Shown: positions 1 through 9,978 of the stretch, piece by piece
Layout: each line of letters opens with the position of its first letter
Numbering within the stretch: position 1 is the first letter of the stretch
Assembly (NCBI RefSeq): GCF_004114425.1
Contig: NZ_RDQF01000062.1
Location: 1 to 45,280, forward strand
Origin: Bradyrhizobium vignae
GTDB lineage: Bacteria; Pseudomonadota; Alphaproteobacteria; Rhizobiales; Xanthobacteraceae
Direction of reading: 5' to 3'
Length of the DNA: 45,280 nt
Made by a program: the position numbers and the translations under genes
The notes under the pieces: generated by a model
Databases searched by the model: none
Told to the model about the DNA's origin: nothing
Seen by the model: only the letters and a program-made list of their open reading frames with translations

Positions 1-573
1 CGCATGCAAAGCCAACAGACCGGTGAGCGGACGGGGTCAAGGCCGTCAGCCGCCGCAGGCGGGGGCGCGCCAGCGCCAGCCTTGAGGCCGGCCGATCGCC
101 GGGCTACTTCGCCACAGTTGCTCTTGGACAAGAGCGGCGAGAGATGACGCAAAGCTCGGGCGAATTGAGCCGCGAGGACGCGAAGGCATGTCTGCGATTC
201 GAAAGTGCTGAAGTTTATGAGGCGATTGCCGGTTGGTGCGCGCCTCCTTGGCCAAGCCTGGTGTGCTATTCCTTCCGAAAGATCCTGAGTTGTGGATTGC
301 CATTGCTATTGCGGTATTTAGGTAGCGAGCTCCGTGTCTTCCCGGTAACGATTGTTCCTCTTGAGCAACACCCATCCCGGATTTAACCCTCACCGCCGGC
401 GGTTCGCATGGCCGCCGCTTTTTGGCCACACCCGAACATGAATAAGATCACTCTAATGTTTTAAAGGGTAGCGGCGGCGGTCTTCGAAGGCGACGAGAAA
501 ATCCCAAGGTCGATTCAAATCTTGGCTCTGATTTTTCGGGTCTGAAAGGGTTGGCCGGGGAAGACTGGTTGCG
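1..573. other. Left-end intergenic region without a recognised gene
   Basis: I see no convincing protein gene here. The open frames on both strands give low-complexity, Arg/Ser/Pro-rich translations typical of shadow frames in GC-rich DNA. Composition between about 190 and 390 is less GC-rich than the neighbouring genes, and this stretch ends in a terminator-like hairpin at 397-423, so a short RNA read on the plus strand is possible. Just upstream of ilvD there is an imperfect inverted repeat, CCAAG at 504-508 and CTTGG at 521-525, that could be an operator. All of this is inference from structure. Confidence 0.4.
397..423 (+). terminator. Probable rho-independent terminator
   Basis: A 6-bp GC stem (CGGCGG at 397-402 with CCGCCG at 412-417, 9-nt loop) is followed directly by a C and five Ts. 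It is in plus-strand orientation and would end a transcript coming from the left, although no gene is recognised there. Confidence 0.5.
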
Positions 574-2295
574 ATGAACGCCAAGACCGACAAGCAGAGG
601 CTGCCGAGCCGTCACGTGACGGAAGGTCCTGCGCGCGCGCCGCATCGGTCCTATTTCTACGCCATGGGTCTGACGACCGAGCAGATCCACCAGCCCTTCG
701 TCGGCGTCGCCTCGTGCTGGAATGAAGCCGCTCCCTGCAACATCGCTTTGATGCGCCAGGCCCAGGCGGTGAAGAAGGGCGTGGCATCGGCCGGCGGCAC
801 CCCGCGCGAATTCTGCACCATCACCGTCACCGACGGCATCGCCATGGGCCATGACGGCATGCGCTCGTCGCTGCCGTCACGCGAATGCATCGCCGATTCG
901 GTCGAACTGACCGTGCGCGGCCACGCCTATGACGCGCTGGTCGGCCTTGCCGGCTGCGACAAGTCGCTGCCGGGCATGATGATGGCGATGGTCCGCCTCA
1001 ACGTGCCCTCGATCTTCATCTATGGCGGCTCGATCCTGCCCGGCAACTTCCGCGGGCAGCAGGTCACCGTGCAGGACATGTTCGAGGCGGTCGGCAAGCA
1101 CTCGGTCGGCGCCATGTCGGACGAGGACCTCGACGAGATCGAGCGCGTGGCCTGCCCGTCGGCGGGCGCCTGCGGCGCGCAGTTCACCGCCAACACCATG
1201 GCGACCGTCTCCGAGGCGATCGGACTCGCGCTGCCGTACTCGGCCGGTGCCCCGGCGCCTTACGAAATCCGTGATGCGTTCTGCATGACCGCGGGCGAGA
1301 AGGTGATGGACCTGATCGCGCAAAATATCCGGCCGCGCGACATCGTCACTCGCAAAGCTTTGGAAAACGCGGCTGCCGTGGTCGCGGCTTCCGGCGGCTC
1401 GACCAATGCTGCGCTGCACCTACCGGCGATCGCTCACGAGGCCGGCATCAAGTTCGACCTGTTCGACGTCGCCGAAATCTTCAAAAAGACACCATATGTC
1501 GCGGATTTGAAGCCGGGCGGCCGTTATGTCGCCAAAGACATGTTTGAAGTAGGTGGCATACCGCTTCTGATGAAGACGCTGCTCGACAACGGCTTCCTGC
1601 ACGGTGATTGCCTTACCGTCACGGGCCGCACGATCGCCGAAAACCTCAAGAGCGTGAAGTGGAATCCGCACCAGGACGTGGTGCACCCGGCAGACAAACC
1701 CATCACCGTGACGGGCGGTGTGGTCGGTCTGAAGGGCAATTTGGCGCCAGAAGGTGCGATCGTGAAAGTCGCGGGAATGTCCAACCTCCAGTTCACCGGT
1801 CCGGCCAGGTGCTTCGACCGGGAGGAGGATGCGTTCGAGGCGGTCCAGAACCGCACCTACCGCGAAGGCGAAGTCATCGTGATCCGCTACGAGGGGCCGA
1901 AGGGCGGTCCCGGCATGCGGGAAATGCTCCAGACCACTGCGGCGCTGACCGGCCAGGGCATGGGCGGCAAGATCGCGCTCATCACCGACGGCCGCTTCTC
2001 CGGCGCCACCCGCGGCTTCTGCATCGGCCATGTCGGGCCGGAGGCGGCGGTCGGCGGCCCGATCGGGCTGCTCGAGGACGGCGACATCATCGAGATCGAC
2101 GCGGTCGCCGGTACCCTTAACGTAAAATTGAGCGACGCCGAACTCGCTCAGCGCAAGACCAAATGGAGCGCTCGCGCGACTAACCACACGTCGGGTGCTC
2201 TCTGGAAATATGCTCAGCAGGTTGGACCAGCGGTCGGAGGGGCAGTGACCCATCCGGGCGGCGCGCACGAGAAACAGTGCTATGCGGACATCTAG
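574..2295 (+). CDS. ilvD: Dihydroxy-acid dehydratase
   Basis: Converts 2,3-dihydroxyisovalerate and 2,3-dihydroxy-3-methylvalerate to the 2-keto acids that precede valine and isoleucine, in the cytoplasm. At 573 residues it has normal family length. The three cysteines expected to hold the Fe-S cluster are visible: C48 in ASCWNE, C128 in GCDKSLPG and C200 in SAGACGAQF. The EGxIVK-like and GRFSGATRGFCIGHVGPEA signatures of the IlvD/Edd family are also present. The three-cysteine pattern matches plant and bacterial enzymes with a [2Fe-2S] cluster. The start at 574 is the first ATG with a full-length family N-terminus. Its last 14 bp overlap exoR in another frame, so the two are probably co-transcribed, although their functions are unrelated. 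A dehydratase for another sugar acid is less likely given the close match to IlvD motifs. Confidence 0.95.
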   Translation: MNAKTDKQRLPSRHVTEGPARAPHRSYFYAMGLTTEQIHQPFVGVASCWNEAAPCNIALMRQAQAVKKGVASAGGTPREFCTITVTDGIAMGHDGMRSSLPSRECIADSVELTVRGHAYDALVGLAGCDKSLPGMMMAMVRLNVPSIFIYGGSILPGNFRGQQVTVQDMFEAVGKHSVGAMSDEDLDEIERVACPSAGACGAQFTANTMATVSEAIGLALPYSAGAPAPYEIRDAFCMTAGEKVMDLIAQNIRPRDIVTRKALENAAAVVAASGGSTNAALHLPAIAHEAGIKFDLFDVAEIFKKTPYVADLKPGGRYVAKDMFEVGGIPLLMKTLLDNGFLHGDCLTVTGRTIAENLKSVKWNPHQDVVHPADKPITVTGGVVGLKGNLAPEGAIVKVAGMSNLQFTGPARCFDREEDAFEAVQNRTYREGEVIVIRYEGPKGGPGMREMLQTTAALTGQGMGGKIALITDGRFSGATRGFCIGHVGPEAAVGGPIGLLEDGDIIEIDAVAGTLNVKLSDAELAQRKTKWSARATNHTSGALWKYAQQVGPAVGGAVTHPGGAHEKQCYADI

Positions 2296-3109
2296 GCGTG
2301 CCATAGTTGCGTTTATGTTGGGGGCGGCTGCGCTGGCCGCGCCGGCGTTCGCCTTCGACGGCGCGCCGGTCAATCCGAAGGACGCGACCATCCCGGTCGT
2401 GACCACCCTGCCGGGCGCTGCGGGTGCGGTGCGCGCCAAGGTTCCGCCGGCGGTCGCAGCCCAGGAAACCTCGCTGAGCGCACTGCAATATGCTGCCGAG
2501 GGTGGCCACCCCATCGCACAGTGGAAGCTCGGCCGCATGTACGCCAACGGCGACGGCGTCGCCCAGGACGATTTGCGTGCCTTCGAATATTTCAGCCGGA
2601 TCGCCAATGCGCATGCCGAGGACAGCCCGTCGGCGCCGCAGGCGCAGATCGTGGCCAATGCCTTCGTCGCGCTCGGCCGCTACTATCTGGCCGGCATTCC
2701 GAATTCGAAGATCAAGGCCGATCCTGACCGCGCGCGGGAGATGTTCTCGTATGCCGCATCCTATTTCGGCAACGCGGACGCGCAGTACGACCTCGCCCGC
2801 CTGTACCTGAAGACCCCGGACGCCTCGCGCGAGGACTTCCGTTACGGTGCACGCTGGCTTGGCCTCGCCGCGCAGAAGGGCCAGCACCAGGCCCAGGCAC
2901 TGCTCGGTCAGATGCTGTTCAACGGCGACCGCCTGCCGCGGCAGGCCGCGCGCGGCCTGATGTGGCTGACCCTGGCGCGCGACAGCGCAGGCGCCGAAGA
3001 GACCTGGATCAAGGAAAGCTACAACCGCGCCTTCGCCAAGGCCTCCGACGACGACCGCGCCATGTGCCTGCAAATGCTGGAACAGTGGGTGCAGGGCCGC
3101 CGGGAATAG
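2282..3109 (+). CDS. exoR: ExoR-like periplasmic Sel1-repeat regulator of exopolysaccharide
   Basis: The 275-residue protein starts with a signal peptide (basic MRTSRR, hydrophobic stretch, cleavage near APAFA at about residue 24). Sel1-type TPR repeats follow: AAEGGHPIAQWKLGRMYANG at about 64-83, later copies around FGNADAQYDLARLYL and KGQHQAQALLGQMLF. This layout, length and wording (GDGVAQDDLRAFEYFSRIA, YLAGIPNSKI) fit Sinorhizobium ExoR, the periplasmic inhibitor of the ExoS-ChvI two-component system that controls succinoglycan, motility and acid response. The orthology call is from memory. No ExoS/ChvI genes are in the window. Its ATG lies inside the end of ilvD (14-bp overlap), so translation is probably coupled. 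A hairpin at 3119-3139 closes the unit. It could instead be a generic Sel1 protein, but the rhizobial wording argues for ExoR. Confidence 0.8.
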   Translation: MRTSRRAIVAFMLGAAALAAPAFAFDGAPVNPKDATIPVVTTLPGAAGAVRAKVPPAVAAQETSLSALQYAAEGGHPIAQWKLGRMYANGDGVAQDDLRAFEYFSRIANAHAEDSPSAPQAQIVANAFVALGRYYLAGIPNSKIKADPDRAREMFSYAASYFGNADAQYDLARLYLKTPDASREDFRYGARWLGLAAQKGQHQAQALLGQMLFNGDRLPRQAARGLMWLTLARDSAGAEETWIKESYNRAFAKASDDDRAMCLQMLEQWVQGRRE

Positions 3110-3118
3110 CTCCACGAT

Positions 3119-3139
3119 GAGGCGGCTTCACGCCGCCTC
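3119..3139. terminator. Hairpin between convergent exoR and xthA
   Basis: Eight-bp arms (GAGGCGGC at 3119-3126 and GCCGCCTC at 3132-3139) with a 5-nt loop lie between two converging genes. The xthA stop codon (3128-3130 on the minus strand) sits in the loop and the last xthA codons form one arm. There is no strong T-tract, so the role as a bidirectional terminator is inferred. Confidence 0.5.
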
Positions 3140-3925
3140 AAGATCCAGATCCGCCCACACCGGCACGTGGTCCGACGGCTTCTCCCAGCCGCGCACATAA
3201 CTGTCGATGCCGACATTGGCGAGCCGGTCTGTGGCCTGCGGCGACAGCAAGAGATGGTCGATCCGAAGGCCCTGGTTCTTCTGCCAGGCCCCCGCCTGAT
3301 AGTCCCAGAAGGTGTAGAGCCCGGGCTCGTCGGTCACGGCCCGCAGGGCGTCGGTCAGGCCGAGGCCGAGCAGGGACTGAAAGCTCTCCCGCGTCTCCGT
3401 CTTGAACAGGGCGTCCTCCGTCCAGGCGGCCGGATTGTGCACGTCGCGGGCATGCGGGATGACGTTGAAGTCGCCTGCGAGGATCAGCGGCTCCTCAGCC
3501 TTGAGGCGCTCTTTCGAGTAGTCAAGAAGCCGCGACATCCATTTGAGCTTGTAGGGATATTTGTCGGTCTCGACCGGGTTGCCATTGGGCAGGTAGAGAC
3601 AGGCGATGCGCAGCACGCCAGACTTTAGCGTCACCACGCCCTCGAGGAAGCGCGCATGGGCGTCCTCGTCGTCGCCGGCGAGGCCCGACTTGGTCTCGTC
3701 GAACCTGAGCTTAGAGAGCAGCGCAACGCCGTTGAACGTCTTCTGCCCATGCGTGACGACATTGTAGCCGAGCGCCTCGATCTCCAGCCGCGGAAAGGCC
3801 TCGTCGACGCATTTGATCTCCTGCAGGCAGACGATGTCGGGCTGGCTCTCTCTCAGCCAGGTCAGGAGCAGATCGATCCGCTGCCGGACCGAGTTCACGT
3901 TCCAGGTGGCTACTCTGATGGGCAT
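3128..3925 (-). CDS. xthA: Exodeoxyribonuclease III
   Basis: AP endonuclease and 3'-5' exonuclease of base-excision repair, in the endonuclease/exonuclease/phosphatase fold. Visible motifs are the N-terminal MPIRVATWNVNSVRQR, the metal-binding glutamate in CLQEIKC (E36), GDFNV with HARDVHNP, and the C-terminal PSDHVPVWADL carrying the catalytic Asp-His. I place the start at the ATG at 3925, giving 265 residues and the family's typical MxIxTWNVNS beginning. The frame stays open upstream to a TTG at 3970, but those 15 residues do not look like the family. It converges on exoR with 18 bp between the stop codons. It is probably monocistronic. Confidence 0.93.
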   Translation of the reverse strand: MPIRVATWNVNSVRQRIDLLLTWLRESQPDIVCLQEIKCVDEAFPRLEIEALGYNVVTHGQKTFNGVALLSKLRFDETKSGLAGDDEDAHARFLEGVVTLKSGVLRIACLYLPNGNPVETDKYPYKLKWMSRLLDYSKERLKAEEPLILAGDFNVIPHARDVHNPAAWTEDALFKTETRESFQSLLGLGLTDALRAVTDEPGLYTFWDYQAGAWQKNQGLRIDHLLLSPQATDRLANVGIDSYVRGWEKPSDHVPVWADLDLEAA

Positions 3926-4060
3926 GTCGGCAGGCTCCGGACCAAGGGCCATGGTTAGAACAAACTGCAAACGCGCCCGTCAAGGACGCCGCAAAATCTC
4001 CCACAAAATTAACCCGGTCTAAGCGGGCGGTGGGCCATTGATCGTCAATAGGTTCCGCGG

Positions 4061-6385
<2,325 letters not shown>

Positions 6386-6389
6386 GCAC

Positions 6390-6719
6390 TCAGACCGAGA
6401 AGCTCGTCCCGCAGCCGCAGGACGCTGTGGCATTGGGATTGTTGACGCGGAACGAGGCGCCGATCAGGTCATCGACGAAATCGACCTGCGATCCCGCCAG
6501 GAACGGTTGCGAGGCGGAATCGACCAGCACCACCGCATTGTCCTGCTCGATCACGAGATCGTCGTCGGTCCGCGCGCGGTCGATGTCGAACTTGTACTGG
6601 AAACCGGAGCAGCCGCCGCCCTCGACCGAGATGCGCAGCATCGCGCCAGAACCTTCGCCCTTGAGGATCTCCCCAATCCGGCGTGCGGCCCGGTCGCTGA
6701 TGGTCACGGCAGTCGTCAT
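6390..6719 (-). CDS. erpA: ErpA-type iron-sulfur cluster insertion protein
   Basis: A-type carrier that passes Fe-S clusters to apoproteins. The 109-residue protein has the family's three conserved cysteines: one in EGGGCSGFQYKF and two in the C-terminal CGCGTSFSV. The N-terminus (MTTAVTISDRAARRI) is also typical. I choose the ATG at 6719, which is preceded by GGAGA at good spacing; a GTG one codon upstream (6722) is also possible. It is transcribed towards the hybrid kinase gene (stop codons almost touching) and away from dgt. A 20-bp palindrome lies 27 bp in front of its start and may be an operator. IscA is an alternative name, but no isc or suf genes are nearby and the sequence reads like ErpA. 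Confidence 0.88.
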   Translation of the reverse strand: MTTAVTISDRAARRIGEILKGEGSGAMLRISVEGGGCSGFQYKFDIDRARTDDDLVIEQDNAVVLVDSASQPFLAGSQVDFVDDLIGASFRVNNPNATASCGCGTSFSV

Positions 6720-6745
6720 CACTCGTCTCCGATAGTCCCGCAGTC

Positions 6746-6765
6746 ATACCCAATTCATTTGGTAT
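6746..6765. promoter_or_regulatory. Palindrome upstream of erpA, possible operator
   Basis: ATACC at 6746-6750 and GGTAT at 6761-6765 bracket a largely symmetric AA/TT core (pattern ATACC-n-AAT-nn-ATT-n-GGTAT). It lies in the 110-bp divergent region between erpA and dgt, 27 bp from the erpA ATG. Rrf2-family Fe-S regulators such as IscR use sites with similar ATA...TAT ends, but this site is shorter than the classic E. coli IscR motif, so the regulator is unknown. Confidence 0.4.
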
Positions 6766-6829
6766 CCCGCGCCTGACATAGTTAAGTGCCACCATACGCA
6801 GAATCAAATGGATAGGGACTAAATTCGCC

Positions 6830-8038
6830 GTGTCCGTCGGAATGGCAGCCCCCCGCACGCCCTATGCCTGCGACCCCGATCGCAGCCGCGGCCGGCTGGT
6901 CGCCGAGCCCCCGAGCCGGACCCGCAGCCCGTTCCGGCGGGATTGCGACCGGGTGATCCATTCGACCGCGTTCCGCCGCCTGAAGTACAAGACCCAGGTG
7001 TTCGTGTTCCACGAGGGCGACCATTACCGCACCCGCCTGACCCATTCGCTGGAGGTGGCGCAACTCGCCCGCGCGCTGGCCCGCCAACTCGGCCTCGACG
7101 AGGACCTGACCGAGACGCTCGCGCTCGCCCACGATCTCGGCCACCCGCCGTTCGGCCATGCTGGCGAGCGGGCGTTGGACGCCTGCCTGAAGGAGTTCGG
7201 CGGCTTCGACCACAATGCCCAGGCGCTCCGCGTGGTGACTTCGCTCGAGCACCGCTATCCCGAGTTCGACGGACTCAACCTGACCTGGGAATCGCTGGAG
7301 GGCATCGTCAAGCATAACGGCCCGCTGACCGACCGCAGCGGCGGCCCGATCGGGCGCTACCGCGAGCACGGCGTTCCCGTGGGGATTGCCGACTACGTCA
7401 AGACCTATGACCTCGAATTGTGGAGCTTTGCCTCGCTGGAAGCGCAGGTCGCCGCGATCGCCGACGACATCGCCTATGACGCTCACGACATCGATGATGG
7501 CCTGCGCGCCGGCCTGTTCCACGTCGACGATCTCAAGGTGATGCCGCTGACTGCGGAGATCATCGCCGAGACTGCGGCGCATTATCCCGATCTGGAGGAC
7601 GTCCGGCGCGGCGCCGAGCTGGTGCGCGAGCTGATCTCGCACCTGATCGGGGCGGTGTTTGCGGAGGCGCAGAAGAACCTCGCCGCCGTCAAGCCGCAAT
7701 CGGCCCAGGACGTCCGCCAGCAGAGCCGGGCGCTGATCGCGTTTCCCGCCGAGGTCGCGGAGGAAGAGGCTGCCATCAAGACCTTCCTGTACCAGCACAT
7801 GTACCGCCACGAGCGGGTGATGCGGGTGATGGGAGAGGCGGAGCAGATCCTGTTCGACCTGTTCGCAAAATACCTGAAATCCCCTGCCGAGCTGCCGCCG
7901 GAATGGCTGTTGGGGGCAGAGGCGGACAATGAGGGCGACCGGGCCCGCCGGATCGGCAATTTCATTGCCGGAATGACCGACCGTTTCGCCCTGACCGAGC
8001 ACCAGCGGCTTTTTGACTCGACCCCGGATTTGCGTTAG
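6830..8038 (+). CDS. dgt: dGTP triphosphohydrolase-like HD-domain protein
   Basis: Deoxyguanosine triphosphohydrolase family, which splits dNTPs to deoxynucleosides plus tripolyphosphate and so affects nucleotide pools. The 402 residues show the HD-domain metal ligands: H72 in RTRLTHSLEVAQ, the H101-D102 pair in LAHDLGHPPFGH, and a further aspartate in IADDIAYDAHDIDDGL. The N-terminal SPFRRDCDRVIHSTAFRRLKYKTQVF motif region is characteristic of the bacterial type-2 Dgt subfamily. Translation starts at a GTG at 6830; an in-frame ATG at 6842 is an alternative. argS follows after 9 bp and is probably in the same transcript. The subfamily's preferred substrate cannot be read from the sequence. 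Confidence 0.92.
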   Translation: MSVGMAAPRTPYACDPDRSRGRLVAEPPSRTRSPFRRDCDRVIHSTAFRRLKYKTQVFVFHEGDHYRTRLTHSLEVAQLARALARQLGLDEDLTETLALAHDLGHPPFGHAGERALDACLKEFGGFDHNAQALRVVTSLEHRYPEFDGLNLTWESLEGIVKHNGPLTDRSGGPIGRYREHGVPVGIADYVKTYDLELWSFASLEAQVAAIADDIAYDAHDIDDGLRAGLFHVDDLKVMPLTAEIIAETAAHYPDLEDVRRGAELVRELISHLIGAVFAEAQKNLAAVKPQSAQDVRQQSRALIAFPAEVAEEEAAIKTFLYQHMYRHERVMRVMGEAEQILFDLFAKYLKSPAELPPEWLLGAEADNEGDRARRIGNFIAGMTDRFALTEHQRLFDSTPDLR

Positions 8039-8047
8039 GCGGCGCCC

Positions 8048-9838
8048 ATGCCCCAGACATCCTCATCCCTGCATCTGTTCGCCGATGTGCTCGCACGCGT
8101 GCACGCCGCCTGCCGCGCGCTTGCGGCGGACGCCAGTTGGCCGGAGGGCATCGATTTCTCCCGCGTGGTGGTCGAGCCGCCGCGCGATGCCTCCCACGGC
8201 GACATGGCGACCAATGCTGCGATGGTGCTTGCGAAAGAGGCCAAGGCAAAGCCGCGCGATCTCGCCGAGCAGATCGCCGGGCGGCTGCGCACCGACGCGC
8301 TGATCGCCAAGGTCGACGTCGCCGGTCCCGGCTTCATCAATTTGACGCTGAAGCCCGCCGCCTGGGCTGAGGCGTTGCGGACGGTGCTGCGCGAGGCCGG
8401 CGACTACGGCCGCATCCGCAGCGGCGCCAAGGTCAATGTCGAATACGTCTCGGCCAATCCGACGGGGCCGATGCATGTCGGCCATTGCCGCGGCGCGGTG
8501 TTCGGCGACGCGCTGGCCAGCCTGCTCCAGTTCGCCGGTCACGACGTCACGCGAGAATATTACATCAACGATGCAGGTGCCCAGGTTGACGTGCTCGCAC
8601 GTTCGGCGTTCCTAAGGTATCGCGAGGCGCTCGGCGAGGACATCGGTGCCGTTCCCGAAGGCCTCTATCCGGGCGACTACCTCAAGCCTGTGGGGCAGGC
8701 GCTGGCGAAAGAGCACGGCGACAGGCTCCTCGCGATGACCGAGGCCGAGTGGCTGCCGACCGTGCGCGCCAAGGCGATCGCGATGATGATGGATGAGATC
8801 AAGGACGATCTCGCCGCGCTCAATATCCGCCACGACGTGTTTTTCTCCGAGCGCTCGCTGATTGAAGGCGGCAACGACAAGGTTGCCGGGACCATCGACT
8901 TCCTGAAGGCCAAGGGCGACATCTACGAAGGCCGCCTGCCGCCACCGAAGGGCGCGCCGGTCGAGGATTGGGAAGACCGCGAGCAGCTGCTGTTCAAGGC
9001 AACCGCCTATGGCGACGACGTCGATCGGCCGCTGATCAAGTCGGACAATTCCTACACCTACTTCGCCTCCGACATCGCCTATCACAAGAACAAGTTCGAC
9101 CGCGGTTTCGCCGAGATGATCGACGTGTGGGGCGCCGACCATGGCGGCTACATCAAGCGGATGCAGGCGGCGGTGAAGGCGACGACCTCGGGCAAGGGAT
9201 CGCTCGACGTCAAGATCGTCCAGCTCGTGAAGTTGCTGCGCAATGGCGAGCCGGTCAAAATGTCCAAGCGGAGCGGGGACTTCGTCACCTTGCGTGAGGT
9301 GGTGGATGAGGTCGGCCAGGACGCCGTCCGCTTCATGATGCTCTACCGGAAGAACGATGCGGTGCTCGACTTCGACCTCGCCAAGGTCATGGAGCAGTCG
9401 CGCGACAATCCGGTGTTCTACGTCCAGTATGGCCACGCCCGCGGCCACTCGATCTTCCGCAACGCGCGGGCCGAGGTGTTTCCGGAACTGCCCGAAGATG
9501 CCGGCGAGCGCATTGCCTGGCTCGCTGAGTCGGCGGTCGAGCGGCTGTCGGATCCCGTGGAACTCGATCTTCTCAAGCGTCTCGCAATTTATCCGCGCAT
9601 GCTGGAAGCGGCCGCCGCGGCCCACGAGCCGCACCGAATTGCCTTTTATCTCTATGATTTAGCCAGCGAATTTCATGCGCTTTGGACGAAAGGGCGCGAT
9701 TTGCCCTATTTACGCTTCATTATCAATAATGATGCAGATCTTACAAAGGCGCGGCTGGCGATGGTTCAGGGCGTCGTCTCTGTTCTGGCATCGGGCCTCG
9801 CCATCCTCGGCGTCCATGCTCCGGACGAGATGCGGTAG
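8048..9838 (+). CDS. argS: Arginyl-tRNA synthetase
   Basis: Class I aminoacyl-tRNA synthetase that charges tRNA-Arg. At 596 residues it has typical length. The HIGH-like motif is HVGH at 143-146 within SANPTGPMHVGHCRGA, and the KMSKS-like motif is KMSKRSG near residue 403. The N-terminal additional domain (Add-1, about 1-115) and the C-terminal all-helical anticodon-binding domain of the DALR type (from about 470) are present. It starts 9 bp after dgt on the same strand. dgt, argS and the SPOR-domain gene run in one direction, which is common in rhizobia. Confidence 0.96.
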   Translation: MPQTSSSLHLFADVLARVHAACRALAADASWPEGIDFSRVVVEPPRDASHGDMATNAAMVLAKEAKAKPRDLAEQIAGRLRTDALIAKVDVAGPGFINLTLKPAAWAEALRTVLREAGDYGRIRSGAKVNVEYVSANPTGPMHVGHCRGAVFGDALASLLQFAGHDVTREYYINDAGAQVDVLARSAFLRYREALGEDIGAVPEGLYPGDYLKPVGQALAKEHGDRLLAMTEAEWLPTVRAKAIAMMMDEIKDDLAALNIRHDVFFSERSLIEGGNDKVAGTIDFLKAKGDIYEGRLPPPKGAPVEDWEDREQLLFKATAYGDDVDRPLIKSDNSYTYFASDIAYHKNKFDRGFAEMIDVWGADHGGYIKRMQAAVKATTSGKGSLDVKIVQLVKLLRNGEPVKMSKRSGDFVTLREVVDEVGQDAVRFMMLYRKNDAVLDFDLAKVMEQSRDNPVFYVQYGHARGHSIFRNARAEVFPELPEDAGERIAWLAESAVERLSDPVELDLLKRLAIYPRMLEAAAAAHEPHRIAFYLYDLASEFHALWTKGRDLPYLRFIINNDADLTKARLAMVQGVVSVLASGLAILGVHAPDEMR

Positions 9839-9978
9839 TTTGGGGCGAACTACTTAAGAGGAATTCGGGGGTAACCGGCAGAAGCCGGATCGCTTAGACT
9901 TGGTTGAAAGCCTTGTGGGTCGAAGGCCGTGCCTTGGTCGAGGGGCGCGCGGCTTTCCCGAAGGGACGCATCATCACG

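Noticed and set aside
504..525. Stem and loop resembling a tRNA T-arm upstream of ilvD
   Set aside because: No acceptor, anticodon or D arms can be built around it; only the short CCAAG/CTTGG inverted repeat remains.
1420..2658. A 412-codon minus-strand frame over ilvD and exoR
   Set aside because: No recognisable domain; ilvD and exoR on the plus strand have full-length, family-like sequences.
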